Source: Paracoccaceae bacterium (GTDB lineage Bacteria > Pseudomonadota > Alphaproteobacteria > Rhodobacterales > Rhodobacteraceae). From it: 64,000 nt of DNA. The DNA lies in the NCBI GenBank assembly GCA_003605175.1, contig QWDA01000010.1:111649-175648 (forward strand), given 5' to 3'. Below the pieces are notes generated by a model. The model saw nothing but the letters and a program-made list of their open reading frames with translations. It did no database searches and was not told the origin of the DNA. Both the position numbers and the translations under genes were made by a program. Position 1 is the stretch's first letter; every line of letters begins with the position of its first letter. This document shows positions 1 through 13,069 of this stretch, in pieces.

Positions 1-1
1 C

Positions 2-838
2 GACTATCTCGAAGGAGGCAATCCCGGCGAGGGCCTGACGATCACGGCGATCCTCGACGTGCAGATCGACCTCGACGGCGACGGCGTGAACGACCTCGAC
101 CTGATCCCCGATACCGCGGAAACGGACATCTCCTACTTTACCGGCGGCGGCCTCCTGAACGACGGCTCGATCCTGACGCTCAACGCCGACGGAACGCTGA
201 CCTGGGATCCGAACGGGCAGTACGACACCCAGCCTGGGATCGGCGAAGACCCGTATGTCGTGCAGTTCTGGTACGAGGGGAACGACGAGGCCGGCGCGGT
301 GGATTACGGCGACGTGACCTTCCAGGTCGCCTACCCGGCACAGGCGGGCGACATCCAGTTCGAGGACATGGTCGGCCTCTACGACGACTTCACCGCCGAT
401 CTCTTCGGCTGGTGGATCTATCAGGACGGGCCGAACGGCGAGTACCTCGTCAGCCAGCTCACCAGCGCGGATCTGGACGGGATGCCGTTCGAGAAGCGCG
501 ACGAGGGGGCGATGAGCTTCGACTACGACCTGGACGGCGACGACGAGTTCCGGATCTGGACCGATGCCGACGGCACGACGCACGAGATGAACATCACGCG
601 CGCCGACCAGACCCTATTCGACCTGGGGGGCCTCACCTTCGGCGGGCTTGATGCCGGCGAAGCGGCGACCGTGGCGCTCTGGGACGGCTCCGGGAACTAT
701 GCCGAGATCACGGTCACCGAGGCCGATCTGGACGCGAACGGCGTGCTGAGCTTCACCAACGCGAACGACCTCAGCCAGTTCAGCGTGGTGGCGGGTGCCG
801 GCGACAGCTTCTATGTCGACGACGTCTTCCTGCTGTAA
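2..838 (+). CDS. Secreted calcium-binding VCBS/cadherin-like repeat protein, C-terminal part (5' end outside window)
   Basis: The frame is open from base 2, so the true start lies upstream and 278 residues are visible. The protein is very acidic and rich in Asp, Gly and Asn. DLDGDGVND near the visible start is a typical calcium-binding loop, and a GTLTWDPNGQYD-like stretch resembles VCBS or bacterial cadherin-type repeats of large exported adhesins. The C-terminus ends in an all-beta domain (SFYVDDVFLL) and carries no sorting motif I recognise. Secretion and surface location are inferred from composition. It could instead be part of an RTX-like type I secreted protein. Base use resembles its neighbours. 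Confidence 0.7.
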   Translation, partial: DYLEGGNPGEGLTITAILDVQIDLDGDGVNDLDLIPDTAETDISYFTGGGLLNDGSILTLNADGTLTWDPNGQYDTQPGIGEDPYVVQFWYEGNDEAGAVDYGDVTFQVAYPAQAGDIQFEDMVGLYDDFTADLFGWWIYQDGPNGEYLVSQLTSADLDGMPFEKRDEGAMSFDYDLDGDDEFRIWTDADGTTHEMNITRADQTLFDLGGLTFGGLDAGEAATVALWDGSGNYAEITVTEADLDANGVLSFTNANDLSQFSVVAGAGDSFYVDDVFLL

Positions 839-846
839 TCCCTGCG

Positions 847-868
847 CCACCCGGGCACTGCCGGGCGG
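847..868 (+). terminator. Weak hairpin after the repeat-protein gene
   Basis: A CCCGG/CCGGG stem (850-854 with 861-865), extendable past one mismatch, lies 10 bases after the stop codon. No T-run follows, so a Rho-independent terminator is only a possibility. Confidence 0.25.
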
Positions 869-932
869 CCGCTTCCCCGATCGGAATGCTCAATGGATCG
901 CTTCCGCCATGGCGTCCGGCGCGCTTTCCCCG

Positions 933-1130
933 TCAGAGGAGGCGCATGAAATGGACTGCCTCCAGCAGCAGGCGGCCATAGTCCGGCGCAACATGGCCGA
1001 CCAGGTTGATCGCGATCACCAGCATCATCGCCAGGTCGATGGCGAGTGCCATGAGATAGGCGACGGGTGCGCCCTGATAGTCTCCGAACAGGAAATCATG
1101 GGCGCGTCTGCGCCAGTCGGTCGGTTCCAT
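933..1130 (-). CDS. Small single-pass membrane protein of unknown function
   Basis: A 65-residue reading frame beginning MEPTDWRRRAHDF. The start is placed at the ATG at 1130 rather than the longer upstream frame, because the upstream part is basic and unlike protein and a GGGG-rich stretch precedes this ATG. Residues about 22-46 form one strongly hydrophobic segment (MALAIDLAMMLVIAINLV), and the N-terminus is basic, so the N-in orientation is likely. It resembles the N-terminal helix of an ion-channel-like protein, but nothing else of such a protein is present. It lies just beyond the atp terminator, so it is probably transcribed separately. I do not recognise a family. Confidence 0.5.
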   Translation of the reverse strand: MEPTDWRRRAHDFLFGDYQGAPVAYLMALAIDLAMMLVIAINLVGHVAPDYGRLLLEAVHFMRLL

Positions 1131-1220
1131 CCCAAGCCCCCACTTGTTGGATGGGGATATCCTATGCGGGGTCGACCGAAATGTCAGGAGCTGCGGAACA
1201 ACAATGCGTCCCGCCCCCGA

Positions 1221-1249
1221 AAACAAAAGGCGGCCCGGGAGGCCGCCTT
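1221..1249 (-). terminator. Rho-independent terminator of the atp operon
   Basis: A perfect 9-bp stem (1227-1235 with 1241-1249) with a 5-base loop is followed on the minus strand by a T-rich tract (TTTTGTTT, 1221-1228). It sits 28 bases after the atpC stop codon, as expected for the end of the F1 operon. Confidence 0.9.
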
Positions 1250-1277
1250 GCAGGAGGTTTGCGCGGGGACGCGCCCG

Positions 1278-1676
1278 TCAGACCATGTCTTCCAAAAGCT
1301 GGACGATATCGGCGACGATGAGCTCCGCCATGTCCCTGTGCTCGGCTTCGGCATTCGCCGCCTTGGCGCGGGCATCTTCGAGGATCGCCTCGATATCCGC
1401 ACGGTTCTCGGCAGTCGCCGAATAGGCGGCTTCGGCGAGGACGGTGGTGGTTGAGGCGTTGATCTCGGCGAAGCCGCCGACGACGGCGAAACGCTGGATC
1501 GCGCCGCCCGACATCTCCGCGCTCAGAACGCCCGGACGGAGTGTCGTGATCAGCGGCGCGTGACCTGGCATCGCCGTCAATTGTCCTGCAAAACCCGGCA
1601 GTTGCACCGACGTCGCTTCACCCGAGGCGAGGCGTCGCTCGGGGCTCACGAGGTCGAATTGCATGGTCTCGGCCAT
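1278..1676 (-). CDS. atpC: F1F0 ATP synthase subunit epsilon
   Basis: 132 residues, the usual size for alphaproteobacterial epsilon. The N-terminal beta-barrel (about residues 1-85) contains the family's LPGFAGQLTAMPGHAPLITTL segment, and a C-terminal two-helix region (about 90-130) follows. Epsilon belongs to the central stalk of cytoplasmic F1 and limits wasteful ATP hydrolysis. It is the last gene of atpHAGDC, separated from atpD by 110 bases that hold three tandem 11-bp repeats, an unusually long gap for this operon. A strong terminator follows. Confidence 0.97.
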   Translation of the reverse strand: MAETMQFDLVSPERRLASGEATSVQLPGFAGQLTAMPGHAPLITTLRPGVLSAEMSGGAIQRFAVVGGFAEINASTTTVLAEAAYSATAENRADIEAILEDARAKAANAEAEHRDMAELIVADIVQLLEDMV

Positions 1677-1713
1677 TCTCTTTCTCCTGCGGTTCCCGGC
1701 CGAAACGACCGGT

Positions 1714-1751
1714 CACAACCCGTACACAACCTGTACACAACCCGTACACAG
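1714..1751 (-). repeat. Three-copy 11-bp tandem repeat in the atpD-atpC spacer
   Basis: On the plus strand the unit CACAACC(C/T)GTA occurs at 1714-1724, 1725-1735 and 1736-1746, followed by a decayed fourth copy. The period equals about one helical turn. The same unit, reverse-complemented and again in three copies, occurs at 39120-39152. Within the atp operon it lies 36 bases after the atpD stop and 38 bases before the atpC start. The function is unknown; a protein-binding array or an RNA element are both possible. Confidence 0.85.
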
Positions 1752-1786
1752 CCCGCGCACCGGCGGGCCGTGCAGGATGGTCAGGC

Positions 1787-3214
<1,428 letters not shown>

Positions 3215-3233
3215 CTATGGTCTCCCGGGTAAC

Positions 3234-4103
3234 TCAGAGCGCCTCGGCGCCCGAAATGATTTCGATCAGCTCGTTGGTGATGACGGCCTGGCGCGAGCGG
3301 TTGAACTCGATGGTGAGCCTGTCGATCATGTCGCCCGCGTTGCGCGTGGCGTTGTCCATGGCCGACATCCGCGCGCCCTGTTCCGAGGCGCCGTTTTCCA
3401 ACAATGCCGTGAAGATCTGCGTCGCGACCCCGCGCGGCAGGAGGTCCTTCAGGATCTCCTCCTCGTCGGGCTCGTAGTCGTAGACGGTGCCGTCATCGGC
3501 CCCCTGGCTTTCGTCGAAGCTCGCCGGGACCACCTGGAGCGCGGTCGGCACCTGGCTGATGACGCTCTCGAAGCGGGCGTAGAAGATCGTCGCCACGTCG
3601 AACTCGTCGGCATCGAAGCGGCCGAGCACGTCCCTGGCGATATCGGCGGCGTTCTGGTAGCCGACGCGCTTCACGTCGCTCAGGTCGACATGGGCGGTCA
3701 GGAGAGCGCTGTAGTCGCGGCGGAGCTGCTCGCGGCCCTTCTTGCCGACGGTCAGGATCTTGACCGTCTTGCCCTGGCCGCGGAGCTTCTCGATATGGGT
3801 CTTGGCGAGCTTCACGATCGACGAGTTGAAGCCGCCGCAGAGCCCGCGCTCGGCGGTCATCACGACAAGGAGATGCACGTCGTCCTTGCCGGTCCCGGCA
3901 AGGAGCTTGGGCGCGTTCTCGCCCGCCGAGGCGGCGAGCCCCGCCATCACCGCGTTGAAGCGGTCGGCATAGGGCCGCGCGGCCTCCGCCGCATCCTGCG
4001 CGCGGCGCAGCTTGGCGGCGGCGACCATCTGCATGGCCTTGGTGATCTTCCGGGTCGACTTGACCGAGTTGATCCTGTTTCTCAGGTCCTTGAGACTTGG
4101 CAT
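3234..4103 (-). CDS. atpG: F1F0 ATP synthase subunit gamma
   Basis: 289 residues. The N-terminal helix [21 protein letters not shown] and the C-terminal helix (about residues 240-289, [20 protein letters not shown]) are the two strands of the rotor coiled coil. The central Rossmann-like part contains the conserved [14 protein letters not shown] motif as [11 protein letters not shown]. Gamma is the rotating shaft that couples proton flow through F0 to catalysis in F1. It lies between atpA and atpD with 21-22 base spacers, the standard order. Confidence 0.98.
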   Translation of the reverse strand: MPSLKDLRNRINSVKSTRKITKAMQMVAAAKLRRAQDAAEAARPYADRFNAVMAGLAASAGENAPKLLAGTGKDDVHLLVVMTAERGLCGGFNSSIVKLAKTHIEKLRGQGKTVKILTVGKKGREQLRRDYSALLTAHVDLSDVKRVGYQNAADIARDVLGRFDADEFDVATIFYARFESVISQVPTALQVVPASFDESQGADDGTVYDYEPDEEEILKDLLPRGVATQIFTALLENGASEQGARMSAMDNATRNAGDMIDRLTIEFNRSRQAVITNELIEIISGAEAL

Positions 4104-4124
4104 CTCACCGTCCCCCTACGGTTC

Positions 4125-5662
<1,538 letters not shown>

Positions 5663-5663
<1 letters not shown>

Positions 5664-6223
5664 TATCCGACCTCTTTCATGGTGTTCTGGAGTGCGGCGA
5701 GCTTGGAGCGGATCGAAGTGTCGATCATCCGGGAGCCGACCTTGACGACAAGACCGCCGATGAGGCTTTCATCGACGGCCATATTGATCTTCACATCGCT
5801 GCCGACGCGCGCCTTCAGCGTCTCGGCGAGCTTTGCCTGCTGGGCGGCGGTGAGCGCCTGGGCGGCAGTGACCTCGGCGGTCACCTCACCCTTCTCCTCG
5901 GCGATCAGCCGCGTCAGCTCGCGGACGAGCTGCGGCAGCACGAAGAGGCGGCGCTTCGACGCCATCAGCGCGAGCGTGTTTTGGAACGTGGGCGAGAGGC
6001 CCAGCTTCTCGGCCACTGCGGCGACCGCGCGGCCCTGCACCTCGCGGCTGTAGACCGGCGAGGCGATCACGGCACGGAATTCCTCGCTCGACGAGATCGC
6101 CGCGCCCAGGGTTTCGGTGTCGGCGCCGAGCGCCTCGAGGCCGCCCGCCTCCTTCGCCAGTTCAAAGACGGCGGTCGCGTAACGGGACGCGATACCTGTC
6201 GAGATCGAAGCAGATTCGGACAC
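5663..6223 (-). CDS. atpH: F1F0 ATP synthase subunit delta
   Basis: 186 residues starting from the second of two in-frame GTG codons. A GGAAGG ribosome-binding sequence directly abuts the first GTG (6229) but lies six bases before the second (6223), which also gives the family-like N-terminus [16 protein letters not shown]. The helical N-terminal domain (to about 105) binds the alpha subunit tip and the C-terminal domain ([15 protein letters not shown]) binds the peripheral stalk. It is the first gene of the F1 operon. The F0 genes are not nearby, as is usual in alphaproteobacteria. Confidence 0.95.
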
Positions 6224-6533
6224 GTCCACCCTTCCGTTCTTATTCGCCCGTTGGTCGATCGCGCGTCCGCGCTTCCGGGCGTGTTGCCGTGGGGCGCTCC
6301 CTCAAGCACCCTCAAAATCGCCGTGGATGTAGCAGAGCCGTCACGGCCCCGCAACCGCCTACGTGGTATGGCCGCGAAACGAGAAACTCATAACTTTCAA
6401 TGATTTACGCGGCATGCGACTGTTTGCGCCAGAAACCGGGCAGGAAAAATGCATGCTGGACGGGAGTTTGCACGATTCCGGGCGTTCAGACCGAAATCGG
6501 GTTTCCCGACCGAAACACTCCGGTGTGCACCGC
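6224..6533. other. Intergenic region upstream of the atp operon
   Basis: This 310-base stretch separates the minus-strand atpH start from the 3' end of the AraC-type gene, also on the minus strand. It holds no convincing reading frame. Bases about 6380-6410 are the least GC-rich part and are the likeliest place for the atp promoter, but I could not fix -35 and -10 boxes with confidence. Confidence 0.5.
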
Positions 6534-7541
6534 TCAAGCGTCGCCCCGGGACTTGCCACGCAGAAATGCCGAGGGCGACTGCCCCGTCACCCGCGCGAAC
6601 TCCCGGTTGAAGTTGGATTTCGTGTTGAATCCGCTGGCGAGCATGGCCTCGGTCACGGTCTCGCCACCTTCGAGGAGCGCGCAGGCCTCGCGCACGCGAA
6701 ACCCGTTTACATAGCGCGAGACGTTCTCGCCCTGGATCCGGTTGATCGCGCCCGAGAGATGCTTGATCGGCACATGTAGCCGCCGGGCGAGACGGGCAAG
6801 CGTCAGATCGGGATCGAGATGGGGCCGGTCCGCCTTCATCAGCGCGTCGAGACGCGCGATCAGTGCCGCATCCTCTTCCGAGGGGCGGGATGTCGACCGC
6901 GCGGGTTCGCCCGATTGCTCCTCGGCCGCGCCCTCCGCATCGCGCGCGAGCGACAGGAGGCCGATGCCGAGAAGCGTGAACGAGGTGAAGACGCTGATGA
7001 TGTACGGCCGCCAGCCGGCATGGCCGAGCCCAAGCGCAACGGCGATCAGGAGATCCGACAGGGCCGACAGGATCAGGAGGAGGCCGACGGCTTGCCAAAT
7101 CCGGGCCGGTAGCGGGCCGGACCCGAGCCGGGCGAGCGGCAACGCGTCTTCCGCCCGCAGGCGAACCAGGATCGCCGCCCCATAGCCGGCAAAGAGCGTG
7201 GGCAGCACGATGTCGAGCGTGACCGGAGCGAAGACCGTGCAGAAGAGGTTGAAGGCGGGGCCGAGCAGATGGAGCCAGTCGCGCTTGCGGTCGAGCGGGC
7301 GCTGGGTGGCGGATTGGAACGTCAGCCAGGCCAGAGGCGGCATCGCAACGGCGGTGGCGAGCTGGGCGGGCCACATCCAGCTCAGCCCGTAGTGCTGCGT
7401 CAGCGAGATCACGAACCCTTGGAGCGCACAGGTCGCCAGCAGCACCGGAAACAGGATCGAGCGGTCGCCGGCCAGCGCGTGGCGCAGGGCCAGAAAACCC
7501 AGGATCAGGGCGATCACAAGCGGAATCGGGAGCGTCAGCAT
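6534..7541 (-). CDS. Membrane-anchored AraC-family transcriptional regulator
   Basis: 335 residues. The first 200 residues contain six or seven hydrophobic segments (for example LIPLVIALILGFLAL-like at the start, and AVGLLLILSALSDLLIAVALGLG). They are joined by a charged linker (about 200-230) to a C-terminal AraC/XylS DNA-binding domain (about 235-330), which ends in the typical GFNTKSNFNREFARVTGQSP motif. The architecture suggests direct sensing of a membrane or periplasmic signal by a transcription factor, an inference. It is divergent from the secreted hydrolase at 7655, its most likely target, with 113 bases between the start codons. The ligand is unknown. Confidence 0.88.
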   Translation of the reverse strand: MLTLPIPLVIALILGFLALRHALAGDRSILFPVLLATCALQGFVISLTQHYGLSWMWPAQLATAVAMPPLAWLTFQSATQRPLDRKRDWLHLLGPAFNLFCTVFAPVTLDIVLPTLFAGYGAAILVRLRAEDALPLARLGSGPLPARIWQAVGLLLILSALSDLLIAVALGLGHAGWRPYIISVFTSFTLLGIGLLSLARDAEGAAEEQSGEPARSTSRPSEEDAALIARLDALMKADRPHLDPDLTLARLARRLHVPIKHLSGAINRIQGENVSRYVNGFRVREACALLEGGETVTEAMLASGFNTKSNFNREFARVTGQSPSAFLRGKSRGDA

Positions 7542-7654
7542 GGGGGCCGCTTAGACCAAGATCCGGTTCTGCACGACCTGAAACCGGTTCGAGGACGCGG
7601 GACGGGGCCGCCCCATGCGAGGCGGGGCCATCATCCGAACCAAGGAGAAACGAG

Positions 7655-8674
7655 ATGAAATCCCTGCTTGCCACCTCTGCCCTTGTCCTGACGATCGCCG
7701 GCCCGGCGCTGGCCGATCCGAGCGTCGGCTTCGACCGGTTCGATTTCCGGGCCGATCATCGCTCGGGCGCGATCGCCGCGGGCATCTGGTACCCGGTCGG
7801 CCGGGCGACCTATGCGGCCACGGTCGGCGACAGCCTGGTGTTCGAACCGGTCGAAGCCTATATCGGCGCAGCCTTGCCCGAGGGCGAACTGCCGCTGATC
7901 GTGGTGTCGCACGGCTCGGGCAGCAGCATCGACGGCACCGCCTGGCTCGCCGCGGGTCTGGCCGGGCGCGGCGCAATGGTTCTTGTCCTGAACCACCCGG
8001 GCACAACGTCGGGCGACAGCTCTCCGCGCCGCACCGTGCGCCTGTCGGAGCGGGCGGCGGATCTGAGCGCCGCGCTCGACCATGTGCTGGCCGACCCGCA
8101 GCTCGCCGCGCATGTCGACCGGGACCGGATTGCCGCCCTCGGTTTTTCGCTCGGGGGATCCACGGTGCTGGGTATCGGCGGCCTGCGCCTCGATTCCGGG
8201 GTCTATCGCGACTTTTGCCACACCCATGGCGAGGCGGCGCAGGACTGTCTGTTCCTGATCCGCGGCGGGGTCGATTTCGAGCATCTGCCGCCCGAGTTCT
8301 CGGCCGACATGGCCGATACCCGTTTCACTTCCATTGTGGCGGTCGATCCCGGCTTTACCTATGCGGCAGCGCCCGAGAGCGCGGCGGCGATCGCGGCTCC
8401 GGTGCAGATAGTCTCGCTGGGCGACAGCTTTCCCTGGTTCACCACGGATGTGCGCGCGGAGGGCAGCGGGCTGATCGACATGCTGCTGAATGCGGAGCAC
8501 GACGTCATCCCCAATGCGCACCATTTCTCGTTCCTGCCGGTCTGCAGGGACAATGCCTCGCAGCTTCTGATCGAGGAGGGCGAGGATCCGATCTGCGACG
8601 ATCCGGAAGGGTGGGATCGTGCCACCGCCCACGACGCCTCCATCGAGGCGATCGCGCGGTTCCTGAAGCTGTAG
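7655..8674 (+). CDS. Secreted alpha/beta hydrolase (dienelactone-hydrolase/PAF-acetylhydrolase-like)
   Basis: 339 residues with a clear Sec signal peptide (MKSLLATSALVLTIAGPALA, cleavage about 20/21). An oxyanion-type SHGSGSS segment is at about 86-91 and the nucleophile elbow GFSLGG at 163-168, making Ser165 the nucleophile. A late HHFSFLP segment could supply the histidine. The substrate cannot be told from sequence; carboxyl esters or lipids are likely. AAGGAGAAACG precedes the ATG. It is divergent from the membrane AraC regulator, which may control it. Four or more cysteines in the secreted part suggest disulfides. Confidence 0.82.
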   Translation: MKSLLATSALVLTIAGPALADPSVGFDRFDFRADHRSGAIAAGIWYPVGRATYAATVGDSLVFEPVEAYIGAALPEGELPLIVVSHGSGSSIDGTAWLAAGLAGRGAMVLVLNHPGTTSGDSSPRRTVRLSERAADLSAALDHVLADPQLAAHVDRDRIAALGFSLGGSTVLGIGGLRLDSGVYRDFCHTHGEAAQDCLFLIRGGVDFEHLPPEFSADMADTRFTSIVAVDPGFTYAAAPESAAAIAAPVQIVSLGDSFPWFTTDVRAEGSGLIDMLLNAEHDVIPNAHHFSFLPVCRDNASQLLIEEGEDPICDDPEGWDRATAHDASIEAIARFLKL

Positions 8675-8725
8675 CGGCGCCCGATCCGGTTGCGCCCTTC
8701 CGTGGCAAACCTGCGGAAGGGCGGA

Positions 8726-9472
8726 TCAAACCGGCTTCGGCGCGGGCGCGGTTATGCCGTCGAGAACGCGGAGCGGCTTCTTCACCGCCTCCGCCAGCCC
8801 GCGGCGCGGCGGGGCGGGGATCTGCTTCTTCACCTCGAGCATCAGCACCCCGCCGGCGAAACCGCCCGGAAGCCGCTGGCCGAGGCGTTCCCACATCGCG
8901 CCGGTCTTCATCCAGAAGCGGCGGTTCGAGGGCGGCTGGAACAGCGCGGCGAAGGCGCGCTCGGGCACGAAGTCGTGGCTGCGGATCTGGCCCTCGAGCT
9001 GGCGCATCGAATAGGGCCGGCCGAAGCCGAAAGGGGTCTTGTCGTTCCGCGCCCAGAGCCCGCCGCGGTTCGGCACGATCAGCAGCGCCCTCCCCTCGGG
9101 TGCGAGGGTCCGGTAGCATTCCTCGAGCACCTGGAACGGGTCCTCGCTGGTGTCCAGTCCGTGCATCAGCACCAGCCGGTCGACGCTGCCGGTCTCGATC
9201 GGCCAGAGGGTCTCCTCGCAGAGCACCGAGAGGTTAGGCTCCCCGGGCGGCCAGGGCATCACGCCCTGCTGGCCGGGCATCAGCGAGATCACCCGCGCGG
9301 CATCCTGCAGGAACGGGCGCAGGAGCGGCGCGGCAAAGCCGAAGCCCACCACGGTCTGACCGTGCGTATCGGGCCAGAGCGACCGAACCTGCTCGCGGAT
9401 CGCCCGCTGCGCGGCCCGCCCTAGGCCAGTCCGGTAGTAGAAGCTCCTGAGATCGAGCACGTCGAGGTGCAT
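8726..9472 (-). CDS. SAM-dependent methyltransferase-like protein
   Basis: 248 residues from the ATG at 9472 ([13 protein letters not shown]). Longer upstream starts would overlap the gloB promoter region. A degenerate class I methyltransferase fold is visible: [15 protein letters not shown] at about 42-56 in place of the GxGxG motif, a [16 protein letters not shown] segment corresponding to motif II/post-II, and a [20 protein letters not shown] strand-turn. Family members beside glyoxalase II are common in Rhodobacteraceae. The substrate is unknown. It is divergent from gloB, with 61 bases between the start codons. Confidence 0.78.
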   Translation of the reverse strand: MHLDVLDLRSFYYRTGLGRAAQRAIREQVRSLWPDTHGQTVVGFGFAAPLLRPFLQDAARVISLMPGQQGVMPWPPGEPNLSVLCEETLWPIETGSVDRLVLMHGLDTSEDPFQVLEECYRTLAPEGRALLIVPNRGGLWARNDKTPFGFGRPYSMRQLEGQIRSHDFVPERAFAALFQPPSNRRFWMKTGAMWERLGQRLPGGFAGGVLMLEVKKQIPAPPRRGLAEAVKKPLRVLDGITAPAPKPV

Positions 9473-9533
9473 TGCGGAGTGTGGCCCACGGGTTAGGATA
9501 GGGGCAACCATACCGAAGGAGATCCGAAAAGCC

Positions 9534-10301
9534 ATGCCCCTGGAAATCGTCACAATCCCCTGCCGGAGCGACAACTACGCGTTCCTGATCCGTGACGACG
9601 CCAGCGGGAGGACGGCGCTCGTGGATGCGCCCGAGGCGGCGGCGCTCGACGCGGCGCTGCGCGAACGGGGCTGGGGGCTCGACGAGCTCTGGATCACCCA
9701 TCACCACGGCGACCACGTGGAGGGCACCGAGGCGCTGCGCCGCGCCTATGGCTGTTCGGTGACCGGCGCTGCGGCCGATGCGCATCGGCTGCCGGCGCTC
9801 GACCGCCGGGTCGGCGATGGCGATACCTTCGGTTTCGCCGGGAACGAGGTGCGGGTGATGGACGTCTCGGGCCACACGGTGGGGCATGTGGCGTACTACA
9901 TTCCCGCCGCGAAGGCCGTCTTCACCGCCGACAGCCTGATGGCGCTCGGCTGCGGCCGGGTGTTCGAGGGGACCTTGCCGCAAATGTGGGAGTCGCTCTC
10001 GAAACTGGCCGCGCTGCCGCCCGAGACGGTGGTGCATTCGGGTCACGAGTATACCGAGGCCAACGCCCGCTTCGCCGCCACTATTGAACCCGGCAATCCC
10101 GATCTTATCTCCCGGACAGAGGCCATCGCGGCCGCGCGCGCGGCCGGCAAGCCCACGGTGCCCTCGATCCTGTCCGACGAGCTTGCGACAAACCCGTTCC
10201 TGCGCGCCGGAACCCCCGAGGTGAAGGCGCTTCTGGGCATGTCGGAGGCCACCGATGCCGAGGTCTTTGCGGAGATCCGGAGTCGCAAGGACCGGTTCTG
10301 A
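9534..10301 (+). CDS. gloB: Hydroxyacylglutathione hydrolase (glyoxalase II)
   Basis: 255 residues, the family's usual length. The metallo-beta-lactamase motif THHHGDH at residues 55-61 supplies the metal ligands, and further conserved points are SGHTVGH, FTADSL and SGHEYT. The C-terminal helical domain ends in [13 protein letters not shown], typical of bacterial GloB. It hydrolyses S-lactoylglutathione to lactate and glutathione in methylglyoxal detoxification in the cytoplasm. A hairpin with a T-run follows at 10312-10338. Confidence 0.95.
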   Translation: MPLEIVTIPCRSDNYAFLIRDDASGRTALVDAPEAAALDAALRERGWGLDELWITHHHGDHVEGTEALRRAYGCSVTGAAADAHRLPALDRRVGDGDTFGFAGNEVRVMDVSGHTVGHVAYYIPAAKAVFTADSLMALGCGRVFEGTLPQMWESLSKLAALPPETVVHSGHEYTEANARFAATIEPGNPDLISRTEAIAAARAAGKPTVPSILSDELATNPFLRAGTPEVKALLGMSEATDAEVFAEIRSRKDRF

Positions 10302-10311
10302 CGGCGCCTGA

Positions 10312-10338
10312 AAAATCCTCACGCAACTGAGGCTTTTT
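10312..10338 (+). terminator. Terminator after gloB
   Basis: A CCTCA/TGAGG stem (10317-10321 with 10328-10332) is flanked by an A-run before and CTTTTT after, so it could terminate in both directions. It lies 10 bases past the gloB stop. Confidence 0.75.
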
Positions 10339-10473
10339 CGCCGCGACAGAAATTGTGAGCGCGCTGGGGCAAAAAAAACTTGAAGGTTCGAAATTAACAC
10401 CGAACCTTAATCTTAAGGGGCCACGGTCGAGAAGGGCACTCACCCCTCGGCCAAAGCGGAAGGAGCACGTATC

Positions 10474-12792
<2,319 letters not shown>

Positions 12793-12811
12793 GCCCGCTC
12801 CACCGCGAAAC

Positions 12812-12846
12812 AACCCCGCGCGAGGCATCTCGCGTGGGGTTTTTCC
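12812..12846 (+). terminator. Rho-independent terminator of clpA
   Basis: An 11-bp stem of CCCCGCGCGAG pairing with CTCGCGTGGGG (one G-U), extended by two A-T pairs, with a GCAT loop and TTTTT directly after. Confidence 0.93.
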
Positions 12847-13069
12847 TTGCCCGATGCACCCGAAGGGGGCCTTGCCCCCTCGCGTCCTGCGGCCGCTCAC
12901 CCCCAGGATTTTCCGGACCCAAAGAAGGGGAAGCGGGACGCCCGGGCCGTTCAAGGCGGTACGGGGACCAGGAGCGGCGGGGGCGAGGCGCGCCAGCGCC
13001 GAGATCCGGGGGGCGCAGCCCCCCCGCGGAGATCGGAATGCGCCGCAGGCGCGCCTTTGGATCAGACCG
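12847..13069. repeat. GC-rich intergenic region with short perfect hairpins
   Basis: No convincing gene. It contains hairpins GGGGGC-CTT-GCCCCC (12865-12879) and GGGGGGC-GCA-GCCCCCC (13008-13024), a form of REP-like palindrome often seen between convergent genes in Rhodobacteraceae. The region separates clpA from the convergent OmpA-domain gene. Confidence 0.55.

Noticed and set aside
2..838. Lanmodulin or another EF-hand lanthanide protein
   Set aside because: Its calcium-loop-like DxDGDG sequence is in a beta-rich repeat protein context, without paired EF-hand helices.
1714..1751. The 11-bp repeats as a CRISPR array
   Set aside because: The units are directly adjacent, without spacers, and far too short.
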